Numbered from the stretch's first letter, positions 1 to 9,580 are shown. The stretch is 64,000 bases of DNA from Candidatus Krumholzibacteriota bacterium (GCA_024276305.1 JAJRXK010000040.1:44158-108157); one strand, 5' to 3'. Notes: generated by a model from the letters alone, not told the origin. Numbers and translations are program-made.

Positions 1-2
1 TG

Positions 3-701
3 CTGAACCTGACCGGACCGACGATGTTCCATGTCGATCTCACTTCGGTGGCCGACCTCGACCTCGTGGCTCTCGATTCCTGCGACGAAGACCTGGGATG
101 CATTGTGGTCGCGGACACCGGCATCCTGACGAACTCTCCGGTGACCGGAACCTTCTACTTCGTCGTGGACGGCTACGCGGGGAACGAAGGCGCCTTCACC
201 TTGGACTTCGTGCAGGATCCGCTTCCGATCCCGGTGGATGCCTGTGCGGAAGTGATTCAGCCCCTTCCTGGGAACGAGGGGGACGTGGTGCCGCCGGGGA
301 CCTATGCCTTCAGCGGTGACACTTGTGCATCGACCAATCACTTGGAATACCTGGCCTGCGCCGACTACACCGAGGCGGGGCTCGATGAGTTCTTCGAGTT
401 CACTCTTCAGCCCGGGGCCAGCATCGATGTGATGGTCACCAGCACGGCCGATGGCGCATTGTGGATTGTCGACGCGTGCATGGAACCCTTCGGATGTCTG
501 GCCTATGCCGATGCGTCCCTCACCGGATCCCCGGAGACGATCAGCTACATCAACACCGGTTCCACGCAGAAGACAGTGTTCTTGGTGGTCGACTCCTGGG
601 GCGATTCTTCCTGTGGGACCTTTACGGTAAGCATCACCATCAACGGCGGTGTGGTTGCCGTGGATTTGCCGAGCTGGGGAGCGTTGAAGACTCGGTTCTG
701 A
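3..701 (+). CDS. C-terminal part of a secreted protein with PPC-like repeats (5' partial)
   Basis: The reading frame is open back to the left edge, so the gene starts outside the window. About 232 residues are visible. They form two similar beta-rich units of about 100 residues that look like bacterial pre-peptidase C-terminal (PPC) domains: 'FYFVVDGYAGNEGAFTLDF' in the first and 'VFLVVDSWGD..CGTFTVSI' in the second. Paired cysteines (DSCDEDLGC, DACMEPFGC) suggest disulphides and export. The protein ends in 'VDLPSWGALKTRF' rather than a FlgD-like domain. PPC domains usually accompany secreted proteases or surface proteins; the catalytic part, if any, lies upstream. A U-rich terminator follows at 735-769. 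Confidence 0.7.
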   Translation: MNLTGPTMFHVDLTSVADLDLVALDSCDEDLGCIVVADTGILTNSPVTGTFYFVVDGYAGNEGAFTLDFVQDPLPIPVDACAEVIQPLPGNEGDVVPPGTYAFSGDTCASTNHLEYLACADYTEAGLDEFFEFTLQPGASIDVMVTSTADGALWIVDACMEPFGCLAYADASLTGSPETISYINTGSTQKTVFLVVDSWGDSSCGTFTVSITINGGVVAVDLPSWGALKTRF

Positions 702-734
702 TCGCCGAATGGCAGAAGGACCGCTGTCCCCGAG

Positions 735-769
735 GGGGCCTCGCGACTGTGCGGGGCCCCTTCTTTCTT
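735..769 (+). terminator. Rho-independent terminator after the first gene
   Basis: GGGGCC (735-740) pairs with GGCCCC (755-760) around a GC-rich loop and is followed by TTCTTTCTT. It lies 34 bases after the stop of the upstream gene and in front of a convergent gene. Confidence 0.7.
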
Positions 770-794
770 GAGTGCAGGAAGGCCAGGGGCGGCT

Positions 795-2738
795 TCATCT
801 GGAGGAGGGAACGCGGACCCGTCGGACGGCTCCGTATTCGTCGGTGATTTCGAATTCGGGAACCACCTGTTCCTTCCGGGCGGAGGATGGCAAGATTCCG
901 GTCCACAGATGCGTGGTGGGGAGGGCTTCGATCCACTCCGGAATCGAGTCGCGCTGCTGAGCGTAGATCGAACGCACACGGGGATCGACTCCTGGTTGCC
1001 GCTGAAGCTCTCGCAGAACGCCGTCGCCCCAATCCACCGCGATGCGGCTACGGGGCCCTCCCGCATGGTAATTCACGATGGCGCGGCGTTCTTCCGGACC
1101 CGGGCCTTCGACTTCGGTCCAGTGCAGGGGAGGCGAGTTCGGTTCGGAGGCCGGGAGAAAGCGACTGCGGTAGCGAGGGCCTTCGAAGCTCAGCAGGACG
1201 GAACCGTTGGGGGACCCGTCTCTCTGGGTGGCCTGGGGAATGCCCCGGGAGTCGAGGTGTCCGGACCACCAACCACCGCAGGCGGCGGGGAGGGTGATCT
1301 GATGGACTCCGGCCTGCGGGTCGAGGCGACGATCGACCCCGAGGTAGAGTTGCTCGTTCTGGTGGAGGTGCCCGGCGAGGATGAGACGATGTTTGCGAGC
1401 GTGGAGGATTTCGAGAATGGCCGTCGCATCGAGAACATTCAGGGTGGGGTCGTGGGCGTCCACTTCGGTGCGCAGAGGGATGTGGACGCACAACACCACG
1501 AGCCAGTCGCCGGGAACGACCGCGAGATCCGCTTCGAGCCAACGGATTTGTGGGCCGGTGAAAGCTCCCCGGTAACGGGCACGCCCGGTGTCGGGATCGA
1601 TTCCTTCATAGACCACGTCGTCGAGGGCGACGAAGTGGACCCGGCCGGAGTTCCACGAATAGTTCGGAGGACCGAAGAGGCGCTGGTAGGTCTCGAGAGA
1701 GGTGCTGTCCTCCGGGGAAGCCAGATTGAGTTCGTGGTTTCCGGCGATGGGCCACCAAGGTCGATCGAGACTTCCCATCAATTGCTGGAGGCGGGGACCG
1801 AGATCGAGTTCGTCGTAGAGAAGGTCGCCACAAATGATGGCCGATCGAGTGGGAATCGTTTTCCACTCCTCGAGGACGTCGTCTCGGAGGTAGTCGAATT
1901 CCAGTTCGGTCTTCGACTGGGTATCGGCCAAGCACACCACGTCGAAACTGTCGGAGGCCGCACCTTCCCACAGCGGAAAATCGATTCGATCAGGGAGGGG
2001 TCCGGTGGGATCGATCCCGGGATAGTCCAATCCTGAGGGACTTCCCTGGGGAAAGTACTGATAGTAGAAGGCGGGGCGTCCGTCAGGACCCGGAGGGCAA
2101 CGGTAGGCGGAGGGCTGACTGATGAAGAGGGTGTCCCGGGGGCGGATGGGGATCTGCCATCGACCCTCTTCATCGGTGGTCACCACCGAGCGTCCATTGG
2201 ACACCGCGACTCGGGCCACTCCTGCTTCTCCTGCGTCTCGGTGCCGATTGTGGTTGAGGTCGGCGAACACGCTTCCCCGGGCCATGAGAGGGCCTGCCAC
2301 GCCTCGCAGCTCGGGGCGGCGGATGCTGCCTCCCCGGTGCGCGGTGAGAAGGCCCGAGGCCACCAAGAGGAGAAGGCCTCCGGCGAAGAGGATCTTTCGC
2401 CACGAGGCGACGCCATCCCGGAGGGCGCCGGAGAGAAGAGTCTGGAGGCCGAGAGCGCCCAGGCCGAGGGCGATGAGATAGAAGACGAGGGCGGCCTTGG
2501 CGTGGGCGTTGACGGCTCCCTCGGCGATGGCCCCGAGAGATTCCAGATGGGCCCGCGTGGGGGGGCCACTCTCATGGGCCCCTGCGGTCACGACCGCCAA
2601 GATGCCGACGACGATGCAGAGAGTGGACCACGCCTCCGAAGTGGAGCGCCGCCAGGCCCACAGACAGGTCCCGGCCGCACCGACCGCAGCGATGACGCTG
2701 AGGTGGACGATCAGAAGGTGGATCCAGAGGGCAAGCAC
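795..2738 (-). CDS. Membrane-anchored calcineurin-like metallophosphoesterase
   Basis: 647 residues from a GTG start with GAGAGGA 5 bases upstream. The first ~140 residues hold about four hydrophobic helices resembling DUF2231-type membrane domains. A short Ig/Cna-like segment follows ('GSVFADLNHNRHRDAGEAGV'), then a calcineurin-type phosphoesterase. Metal-ligand motifs appear in order: 'LADTQ', 'GDLLYDE', 'AGNHE', 'CVHIPL' and 'GHLHQNE'. The first motif is D-T-Q rather than the common D-x-H. The layout matches proteins with MetallophosN and MetallophosC flanking domains. The catalytic domain is probably extracytoplasmic. Substrate is unknown; a phosphodiester or phosphomonoester at the envelope is an inference. 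It converges on the upstream gene and is divergent from hemB. Confidence 0.75.
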   Translation of the reverse strand: MLALWIHLLIVHLSVIAAVGAAGTCLWAWRRSTSEAWSTLCIVVGILAVVTAGAHESGPPTRAHLESLGAIAEGAVNAHAKAALVFYLIALGLGALGLQTLLSGALRDGVASWRKILFAGGLLLLVASGLLTAHRGGSIRRPELRGVAGPLMARGSVFADLNHNRHRDAGEAGVARVAVSNGRSVVTTDEEGRWQIPIRPRDTLFISQPSAYRCPPGPDGRPAFYYQYFPQGSPSGLDYPGIDPTGPLPDRIDFPLWEGAASDSFDVVCLADTQSKTELEFDYLRDDVLEEWKTIPTRSAIICGDLLYDELDLGPRLQQLMGSLDRPWWPIAGNHELNLASPEDSTSLETYQRLFGPPNYSWNSGRVHFVALDDVVYEGIDPDTGRARYRGAFTGPQIRWLEADLAVVPGDWLVVLCVHIPLRTEVDAHDPTLNVLDATAILEILHARKHRLILAGHLHQNEQLYLGVDRRLDPQAGVHQITLPAACGGWWSGHLDSRGIPQATQRDGSPNGSVLLSFEGPRYRSRFLPASEPNSPPLHWTEVEGPGPEERRAIVNYHAGGPRSRIAVDWGDGVLRELQRQPGVDPRVRSIYAQQRDSIPEWIEALPTTHLWTGILPSSARKEQVVPEFEITDEYGAVRRVRVPSSR

Positions 2739-2938
2739 AGGGGTCCTCTCACCAAGGGAATCGGTTCGTCGAGGCTAACAGCCGGGCGGCACTCTGTCTG
2801 TGCCGGCTTGGGTCGGGATGGATTCGACCGCGATTTCGTGATCGAAGCGGGCCGGGGTGTCGACAGCTCCGCCCGGCGTTTCTACTCTCAGGGAGTCTTC
2901 AGAGTCTCTCCATGGATCGTTCGCAACGGAGGAAGTCG

Positions 2939-3919
2939 ATGTCCACTCCCATTCGCCCGCGCCGCAATCGCAAGAACTCCGTGGTTCGTGACTTTCATCG
3001 CGAGACCTGGATGAGCCCCCAGCACTTCGTCTATCCACTCTTCGTTCACGCCGGCAGGGGAGTGCAGCCCATCGCGAGCATGCCGGGCTCGATGCGTTAC
3101 GATCTGGAGTCGCTGCGCCGGTAGTGCGAGGGGGCGTGGAAGGACGGGGTCCACAGTGTCGTGCTCTTTCCGGCGGTCGAAGAGTCTCTCAAGAACCCTA
3201 CCGGGGATGAGGCCAAGAATCCGGAGGGGCTCATCCCCACTGCGATCCGCCAGCTCAAGGCGGACAATCCCGAGCTGGTGATCTGTACGGATGTGGCGTT
3301 GGATCCCTACAACAGCGATGGCCATGACGGCATCGTGACCGACGACGGCCGAATCCTGAACGACGAAACCATCGAAGTGCTCTGCGAGCAGGCCCGGGTC
3401 CAGGCGGAAGCGGGTGCGGACATCATCGCGCCCAGTGACATGATGGACGGTCGGATTGGTGCGATTCGCTCCACCCTCGACGAGAGTGGGTTCACCGAAG
3501 TGTCACTCCTCTCCTACTGCGCCAAGTATGCTTCGGCCTACTATGGACCCTTCCGCGACGCCCTCGAGTCCGCTCCCAAGGCCGGAGACAAGAAGACCTA
3601 CCAGATGGATCCGGCCAATGTGCGCGAGGCGCTGCGAGAGATCGAGCTCGATGAGGAGGAGGGAGCGGACATCCTGATGGTCAAACCGGCCGGGCCCTAC
3701 CTCGATGTGATCCGTTTCATGCGCGAGATGACCGCGCTGCCGGTGGCGGCCTATCAGGTCAGTGGTGAGTATGCGATGATCAAGGCTGCCTCGGAGAAGG
3801 GTTGGCTCGACGAAAGGGCAGTTGCTCTCGAGGCGATGACCTCGATCCGTCGCGCGGGTGCGGATATCATCTTCACCTACTACGCTCGGCAGATCGCGCA
3901 GTGGTTGGCCCAGTCCTGA
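2939..3919 (+). pseudogene. hemB: Delta-aminolevulinic acid dehydratase, interrupted by in-frame TAG
   Basis: Porphobilinogen synthase condenses two 5-aminolevulinate molecules in haem biosynthesis. The ATG has GGAGG 6 bases upstream, and the full frame would give 326 residues, normal for HemB. Codon 62 (3122-3124) is TAG: '..YDLESLRR' then stop, then 'CEGAWKDGVHSVVLFP..' in the same frame with full family similarity on both sides. The downstream part keeps both active-site lysines ('YCAKYASAYYGPF' and 'LMVKPAGPYLD'). The metal region is the aspartate-rich type ('DVALDPYNSDGHDG') seen in Mg-dependent rather than Zn-dependent enzymes. HemB is normally essential in a cytochrome-making cell, so a consensus error, a recent nonsense mutation or amber readthrough are all possible. 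It ends one base before the convergent sufE. Confidence 0.9.
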
Positions 3920-3920
3920 T

Positions 3921-4343
3921 TCAGCTCTGTTGGACCACGAGAGCGGTGCGTCGGATCTCCTCGACCATGGAGAAGAATCCATTGCGCCGATTCGGGCTGA
4001 GGTGTTGTTCGAGCCCCACCCGACGGAAGAAGTCCTCCAGATCCACGGCCAGGATCTCTTCCGGAGTGTGTCCCGAATAAAGGATGCGCAGGACGGCGAA
4101 GAGACCCTTCACGATGGCGGAATCACTGTCCCCGAGGAATTCCAGACGCGGTGGATCTCCGTCGAGGACCACCGGACGAAGCCAAACTTGACTGATGCAC
4201 CCTTCGACCTTGTGCTGATCATCGCGATACTCTTCGGGATAGGGCGGCAGTTTTGCTCCCAGCGCGATGAGGTAGTGGTATCGCTCTTCCCAGTCCTCGA
4301 AGAGACTCAGATTCGATTCGAGTTCGGTGGCATCCATCGGCAT
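3921..4343 (-). CDS. sufE: Cysteine desulfuration protein SufE
   Basis: 140 residues, the usual SufE length. SufE accepts persulfide sulfur from the SufS cysteine desulfurase and passes it to SufB. The acceptor cysteine is in 'HKVEGCISQVWL', and the Fe-S metabolism (SufE/CsdE) domain covers the whole protein. Its ATG lies one base after the stop of the M17 aminopeptidase gene, so the two are probably co-transcribed. The gene is about 9 kb from the main suf operon, which has no sufE or sufU of its own; it is probably the sulfur-transfer partner of the SufS encoded at 16659-17924. Confidence 0.9.
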   Translation of the reverse strand: MPMDATELESNLSLFEDWEERYHYLIALGAKLPPYPEEYRDDQHKVEGCISQVWLRPVVLDGDPPRLEFLGDSDSAIVKGLFAVLRILYSGHTPEEILAVDLEDFFRRVGLEQHLSPNRRNGFFSMVEEIRRTALVVQQS

Positions 4344-4344
4344 T

Positions 4345-5883
4345 CTATTCCACGAAGGCAGCGGTGAGAGCTACGAGCGGCGCCGCACTGGGGCTTCCGT
4401 GCTGCCAGTCGTCGGCCATGCAGCCGCTGCCCGCGATATCGATGTGCGTGAAGGGGAGGGGATGATCACTGCTCTTGGCGTGGGCGTCGAGACCTGCGGC
4501 CAGGACCAGGAAGGCCATGGGGAATTGGTGGCCGCGAACCGTCTGCGAGGACGGGGCATTGTTGCAGGAGAGAATGTCGTCCGCCTTGGTGCGGCCGCGG
4601 ACGAAATCGTAGTCCTCACGGCGCGATCGCGAGATCGCGAAAGGGTCTCCCCACAAATCCCCGGCTGCGCTCAGAGAGCGAGCGATGGCCGCATATTCGG
4701 CCGGACCGTTTTCGATGGCAATGGTATAAGGGCCAACGGCCAGGCTCGCGTGGCCGGTGAGGGTGGCGACGGTCATCAGAGCCGGGTTTTCGGATTCGAG
4801 GGCATCGATCCGAAGGTGGGACAGCAGATCCGCCAGAACCAGTCGTCCCTCGGCATCGGTATTTCCGATGCGCACTCTCTTGCCGGCGTGGCTGGTGTGG
4901 ATCTCGTCGCTCACGAAAGAGTCGGCGCCAATGCTGTTGCGGACGACCCCCAGCTCTGCGATCACCCGCAATTTCGGGGGGGCGAGGAGGGCAACGGTCT
5001 TGAGGAATCCCGCAACTCCGGCTGCGCCGCCTTTGTCGCGGCTCATTCCGGCCATGTGGCCGCCGACTTTGAGATCGGCTCCTCCGGTATCGTAGACCAC
5101 TCCCTTGCCCGCGAAGAGAAGGGTCCGTTCGATGGGACCATCGCCGACATATTCGAGGCGGACCACCCGCGGATGATGGCGTTCCACCGCGAGAGAAGCT
5201 CGACCCACGGCGAAGAGCAGGGGGTACTCCTTCTGGATTCGATCGAGGTCGTCGATCACTTCCACGGTCACCGGAAGTCCCGTGAAGGCACGGGCGCATT
5301 CATCGGCAAACCGAGGAGGAGCCATGCGTTCGGGTTCGGTCCCGCCGAGGTCGCGGGCCAGGCGACGGCCGGCCTCGATGGCTTGGAGCCGTTGAGCGAG
5401 AGCCGGATCGCCTTCGAATCCGAGGGCGGTGATGCACTCTGGATCCGGGACGAGTCCGCGCTCTCTGGCCTCGAGGGGCTGCCACAGGGCAGCTGCCGCT
5501 CCCAGCAGGGCCACTTCGCGGGCCTGGGCGAAGCGGGGATCGGAGGGAACACCGGTGACCAGCAGGAGGGGCCGCCGTGACCCCGCGTCTCGGGCGAGCA
5601 GGGTCGCCTCGGCCGCCGCTTCGGCGAAGCTCCGGACATCGTCATAGTCGTGGTCGAGGGCTCCGGTGGGAGCCAGCACCAGACGTCCTCCCGCCAGCTC
5701 GGGCGCTACGTGGAGGCCGACGCGGTCGTTGATGGCAGCGTGAACGCGGCGAATCCTCTCGATGGCCTCCTGAATCGTGGCGGGAAGCCGGGACTCTCCC
5801 CATCGGCCGATCACGAGGACTGCATCGAAGTCCGAAGTCGGTTCGCAGGCCGCCTCCGGGTCCTGGATGGGCCGAAACTCCAT
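4345..5883 (-). CDS. Leucyl aminopeptidase family protein (M17)
   Basis: 512 residues from the ATG at 5883, chosen because AAGGAG lies 9 bases upstream; a longer open frame has no such signal. M17 enzymes are cytosolic di-metal aminopeptidases that release N-terminal residues from peptides. The catalytic half carries 'GKGVVYDTGGADLK' and the family signature 'NTDAEGRL'. The form 'GKG-VYDTGG' followed by 'MSRDKGGAAGV' resembles the NPEPL1-type branch rather than PepA. The N-terminal domain is more divergent. It ends just before sufE. The divergent neighbour across a 250-base gap is a peptide transporter, fitting a role in using imported peptides. Confidence 0.85.
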   Translation of the reverse strand: MEFRPIQDPEAACEPTSDFDAVLVIGRWGESRLPATIQEAIERIRRVHAAINDRVGLHVAPELAGGRLVLAPTGALDHDYDDVRSFAEAAAEATLLARDAGSRRPLLLVTGVPSDPRFAQAREVALLGAAAALWQPLEARERGLVPDPECITALGFEGDPALAQRLQAIEAGRRLARDLGGTEPERMAPPRFADECARAFTGLPVTVEVIDDLDRIQKEYPLLFAVGRASLAVERHHPRVVRLEYVGDGPIERTLLFAGKGVVYDTGGADLKVGGHMAGMSRDKGGAAGVAGFLKTVALLAPPKLRVIAELGVVRNSIGADSFVSDEIHTSHAGKRVRIGNTDAEGRLVLADLLSHLRIDALESENPALMTVATLTGHASLAVGPYTIAIENGPAEYAAIARSLSAAGDLWGDPFAISRSRREDYDFVRGRTKADDILSCNNAPSSQTVRGHQFPMAFLVLAAGLDAHAKSSDHPLPFTHIDIAGSGCMADDWQHGSPSAAPLVALTAAFVE

Positions 5884-6135
5884 GGAATCCCTCTCCTTGT
5901 CCAAGTAATCCAACCTGACGACCGCTCGAAGCGGCAGCAACATACCGGATCTGTGGGGTCGGCGCAATCGGAGGCGATCGAACTGGCCTGGGATCCACAC
6001 TTTCGCTGCCTTGGTTGCAGGCGTATGATGGCGGTCACGGCCGGGTGCCAACGAGACCCCGGCCGCAGTCGTGTGGAAGACACCCTTGCCGCGCGTTCGC
6101 CCCTTCTACCGGGGCCAGACATCAGGAGGAAGATT

Positions 6136-7911
6136 TTGTCGGAGCAGAAACCTGGGTTCATGGCCCAGATCAAGAGCTATCCCGCGCAATTCTGGGTGGC
6201 CAATACCATGGAGATCTTCGAGAGGATGTCCTGGTACGGTTGGTTCACCGTGATGGCCCTCTACGTCACCGGGTCTCCGGAGACTGGAGGCTTGGGTTTC
6301 AGCACCGAGACCCGTGGCGCGTTGCAGGGCATTGTGCCCTTCTTCCTCTATATGTTCCCCGTGGTCACCGGGGCCCTTGCGGACCGCTTCGGATTCCGGC
6401 GCACCTTCCTGTGGGCCTTCTCCATCATGATCGTGGCCTACTACCTCTTGGGTCAGTTCAGTTCTCTGCCCACCTTCTTCCTCGCCTTCATGTTCGTGGC
6501 GGTGGGGGCTGCGCTCTTCAAGCCGGTGGTGGTGGGTACGGTGGCCAAGGTGACCAACGAGGGGAACTCGGCCACAGCCTTCGGCATCTTCTACATGATG
6601 GTCAACATCGGCGGATTCGTCGGTCCCATCGTGGCGGGAATCATGCGCGGGATGGGATGGAATTGGGTCTTCGTGGCCTGTTCCGGATGGGCGGTGGTGA
6701 ATCTGCTCATCGCGATCTTCTTCTACCGTGAGCCCGAGTACGAAGAGTCTCAGCGCCAGGGAGGCTTCTCGAAGATTTTCGACAACATGGTCGAGGTCCT
6801 CGGCAATGTCCGCTTCTTCATCACGGTTTTCGGGGTGCTCTTCGCTCTGATGTTCGCCAACCTGGACGTCGGCATTTTCTCCGGATTCGGATGGCGGGAA
6901 TGCGGAATCTTCGTGGGGATCTGGCTCATCGCGAACTTCGTCTGGGATGCGCTGATGCCCCGTGGGAGCGGCGTTCCCGAGAGCAAGGGGGGGATGAAGC
7001 GCCCGTCGCTGATGCGGCGGATGTACTGCAGCAATTGGCGCTTCGCCTTGTTCCTGCTGATCATGAGCGGCTTCTGGACCAGCTTCAATCAGATCTTCTA
7101 CACCATGCCCGAATACATCCGGGACTTCGTCGAAACGCGGCCGATGATCGACTTTGCCGAGACGGTCTTCGGCGCCGAAGGAGTGGCGGAAAAGGTGGCC
7201 ACGGTCAGCCCCCTCGAGCGCGACGAGATCGTCAGGGATCTGCGGGAGTTCGTAGCGGGCGAAGAGGACGCGGACAAGACGGCCCACGACCTGGTGTTGA
7301 GCAAGGTGCGTCGGACTTCGGCGCAGCTGGAGCAGTTGCGAGAACAGTACGGGAGCGATGTCGAAGCGATGTCGGTGGCGGCCATCCGGGATGGAAGGCA
7401 GTTCAATCCCGAATACATCGTGAACATCGATGCTGGTGCGATCGTGATCTTTCAGGTCTTGGTCTCGTTCATGATGGCCCGTTTCCACCAGTTCACGACC
7501 ATGATCGTGGGAATGATCATTGCCGCCGCGGGAATCGGCCTGTCCTTCTTCGCGGGCGGTGAGGGGACGATCGGGCTCGGGGGGTCGGTGTGGATCGTTG
7601 CTCTGGGGCTCTTCACTTTCGCCATCGGTGAAATGATGGCCAGTCCCACCAGTCAGGAATATGTCGGAAGAATCGCCCCGTCGGACAAGAAGGCCTTGTA
7701 CATGGGTTACTACTTCGTGGCCGTCGCTCTGGGTAACCTCTTCGGAGGAATCCTCTCTGGCGAACTCTACGGCAAGCTGGCGCGGGACATGCAGCGGCCG
7801 GACCTGATGTGGTTGACCTTTGGGGCCATCATGCTGGCCACCGCATTGATCTTCCTCCTCTACGATCGCTTCGCATTGCCGAGGAATTCGAAAGAATCCC
7901 TTACCGGTTGA
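6136..7911 (+). CDS. POT/PTR2-family proton-dependent oligopeptide transporter
   Basis: 591 residues from a TTG start with AGGAGGA 5 bases upstream; the frame is open further 5' but without family similarity. POT proteins import di- and tripeptides with protons through 12-14 membrane helices. The E-x-x-E-R motif of helix 1 is present as 'EIFERM', and the PTR2 signature region reads 'FGIFYMMVNIGGFVGP'. Between the first and second halves there is a charged stretch of about 95 residues (roughly 325-420) that is much shorter in the homologue at 7983-9539. The gene faces the pepT-POT-POT operon across a shared hairpin terminator. Confidence 0.85.
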   Translation: MSEQKPGFMAQIKSYPAQFWVANTMEIFERMSWYGWFTVMALYVTGSPETGGLGFSTETRGALQGIVPFFLYMFPVVTGALADRFGFRRTFLWAFSIMIVAYYLLGQFSSLPTFFLAFMFVAVGAALFKPVVVGTVAKVTNEGNSATAFGIFYMMVNIGGFVGPIVAGIMRGMGWNWVFVACSGWAVVNLLIAIFFYREPEYEESQRQGGFSKIFDNMVEVLGNVRFFITVFGVLFALMFANLDVGIFSGFGWRECGIFVGIWLIANFVWDALMPRGSGVPESKGGMKRPSLMRRMYCSNWRFALFLLIMSGFWTSFNQIFYTMPEYIRDFVETRPMIDFAETVFGAEGVAEKVATVSPLERDEIVRDLREFVAGEEDADKTAHDLVLSKVRRTSAQLEQLREQYGSDVEAMSVAAIRDGRQFNPEYIVNIDAGAIVIFQVLVSFMMARFHQFTTMIVGMIIAAAGIGLSFFAGGEGTIGLGGSVWIVALGLFTFAIGEMMASPTSQEYVGRIAPSDKKALYMGYYFVAVALGNLFGGILSGELYGKLARDMQRPDLMWLTFGAIMLATALIFLLYDRFALPRNSKESLTG

Positions 7912-7932
7912 GCGCAATTTTCAGCGACCTTG

Positions 7933-7964
7933 GCAACAGGCCCCGCTACGGCGGGGCCTGTTGC
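7933..7964. terminator. Perfect hairpin between convergent transporter genes
   Basis: A 14-bp perfect stem (7933-7946 with 7951-7964) closed by a TACG loop. No clear T-run on either side. It sits 21 bases after the stop of one POT gene and 18 bases from the end of the opposite one, so it probably ends transcription from both sides. Confidence 0.6.
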
Positions 7965-7982
7965 GTGGCCGATGCTGCCCTC

Positions 7983-9539
7983 TCAGCTCTCTCTGCGCGG
8001 GGATGCGGTCACGACGTGATTGTAGATGACCAGGCCGATGGCGGTGAGAGCGGCGAAGGCGCCGTAGATCCACCACAGAACCTCGGGAGTGTCCGCGCCC
8101 TTGGGGCCGAAGCGCTCGTAGGTCTGTCCGCTCAGGATTCCCCCGAAGAGGTTGCCCAAGGCCGTGCACCAGTAGAAGTAGCCCATGTACATGCCGACCT
8201 TCTCCGGGGGCGCGATCAGACCGGCGTATTGCTTGGACTTGGGGCTCGCGAGCATCTCACCCACGCTGAAGACCAGAATGCCCAGTACCACGAACCAGCC
8301 GTCTGCGCCGCCGAGGAAGACCAGGAAACTCAGAATGGTCACTACGATGCCCGAAATAATGGTGGCGAGCGGACGAATGTTGCGCGCGAACCAGCTGATG
8401 AGTACTTGGAGACAGATGATTCCGAAGGCATTGAGGTTGATCAGGTACTCCGGCTTGATCTTGCCGTGGTCGAACCAGAAGGGGTCGCCGGTGTTGACGC
8501 TCTTGCCGAAGATGCCGGCCACCGAGTCGAGAGTGCTCGCGATGCCCGAGGTGTCGGTATAGTCACGAATGTATTCGGGAACGGTGATGAACAGCTGGTT
8601 GAAGCTGGTCCAGAAGCCGGCCATCAGCAGGAGAAAGATCATGTACCGTCCTTCGCCGACTTGACTCACCGGCGAGAGGAACTTGGATCGGCCGCGCCAG
8701 TCCGAGATCACCGCCCGGAACACGAAGTCGAGAAGGAGGTTGAGACCGATCCAGGCGCCACCCGCGAAAATGGCGTCGATGGGATCGAGCCACTTGCTTC
8801 CGGCGACCATGATGATCAACGAGCCGAAGACTGTGGCGAAGAAACGGAGGTTGCCGACGACTTCGACCATTCCGCGCAATACCGCCGCGATACTCTTGCG
8901 CTCCTCCGCCGCGGCAGATCGGGCCGGCTCGCGGTAGAAGAGGGCGCACCACACGAGATTCATTGCGGCCCAGCTGGCCGAGGCGTAGAAGACATAGTGC
9001 CATCCCCAGCCGCGAACGATCCCCGCCGCAATGGGTCCCAGGAATCCGCCGATGTTGACCATCATGTAGAAGATCCCGTAGCCCATGGATCCGGTCTTCT
9101 CGTTGGTACTCTTGGCCACTGTGGCGATGACCACGGGCTTGAACATTCCGTGGCCGATGGCGACGAGGGTGTAGACCAAGAGGAAGCTCGCGAAGGATTG
9201 GGCGTGTTGGAGGGCCAGATAGCCCGGAGCCATCACCAGGAAGCTGGCCATGAACATGCGCTTGAATCCATAACGATCTGCAAGAGCTCCGAAGACGGCG
9301 GGGAAGAGGTAGAGCAGGAAGGTGACGATGGCTTGAATCACCCCCCGATCGCTCGAGCTGAGGCCGAGCCCGCCTTCTTCTCTGGGCCCGGTGAGGTAGA
9401 GCGAGCTCACCGCGTAGAAGCCGTACCAGGCCATGCGCTCGAAGATTTCGAGGAGGTTGGCGGCCCAGAAGGGGCGAGGGAAGCCGAGCGGGCCGGTGCC
9501 CGGAGCGTCTACGGCGGCGGTGGGGTTCTCGGTCTGCAT
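7983..9539 (-). CDS. POT/PTR2-family proton-dependent oligopeptide transporter
   Basis: 518 residues from the ATG at 9539 (GAGG 6 bases upstream); an in-frame start 15 codons earlier lacks support. It is a clear paralogue of the POT transporter at 6136-7911, sharing 'EIFERMAWYGFYAV' in helix 1, 'FKPVVIATVAKSTNE' and the signature 'YGIFYMMVNIGGFLGP'. Peptide import coupled to protons is expected. It is the last gene of a probable operon pepT - POT - POT; the gap to the preceding gene is 41 bases. The loop between the two halves is shorter than in the other copy. Confidence 0.85.
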   Translation of the reverse strand: MQTENPTAAVDAPGTGPLGFPRPFWAANLLEIFERMAWYGFYAVSSLYLTGPREEGGLGLSSSDRGVIQAIVTFLLYLFPAVFGALADRYGFKRMFMASFLVMAPGYLALQHAQSFASFLLVYTLVAIGHGMFKPVVIATVAKSTNEKTGSMGYGIFYMMVNIGGFLGPIAAGIVRGWGWHYVFYASASWAAMNLVWCALFYREPARSAAAEERKSIAAVLRGMVEVVGNLRFFATVFGSLIIMVAGSKWLDPIDAIFAGGAWIGLNLLLDFVFRAVISDWRGRSKFLSPVSQVGEGRYMIFLLLMAGFWTSFNQLFITVPEYIRDYTDTSGIASTLDSVAGIFGKSVNTGDPFWFDHGKIKPEYLINLNAFGIICLQVLISWFARNIRPLATIISGIVVTILSFLVFLGGADGWFVVLGILVFSVGEMLASPKSKQYAGLIAPPEKVGMYMGYFYWCTALGNLFGGILSGQTYERFGPKGADTPEVLWWIYGAFAALTAIGLVIYNHVVTASPRRES

Positions 9540-9580
9540 GAGAGCCTCGAGTCGTAGAGTGGGAAGGCAAGAGGGACGGC

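Noticed and set aside
4327..5580. A 417-codon open frame on the plus strand.
   Set aside because: It is the antisense of the M17 aminopeptidase, whose motifs and ribosome site are clear.
5650..6135. N-terminal extension of the POT transporter by 162 codons.
   Set aside because: It lacks similarity to any family, overlaps the divergent aminopeptidase gene, and a TTG with AGGAGGA marks the start at 6136.
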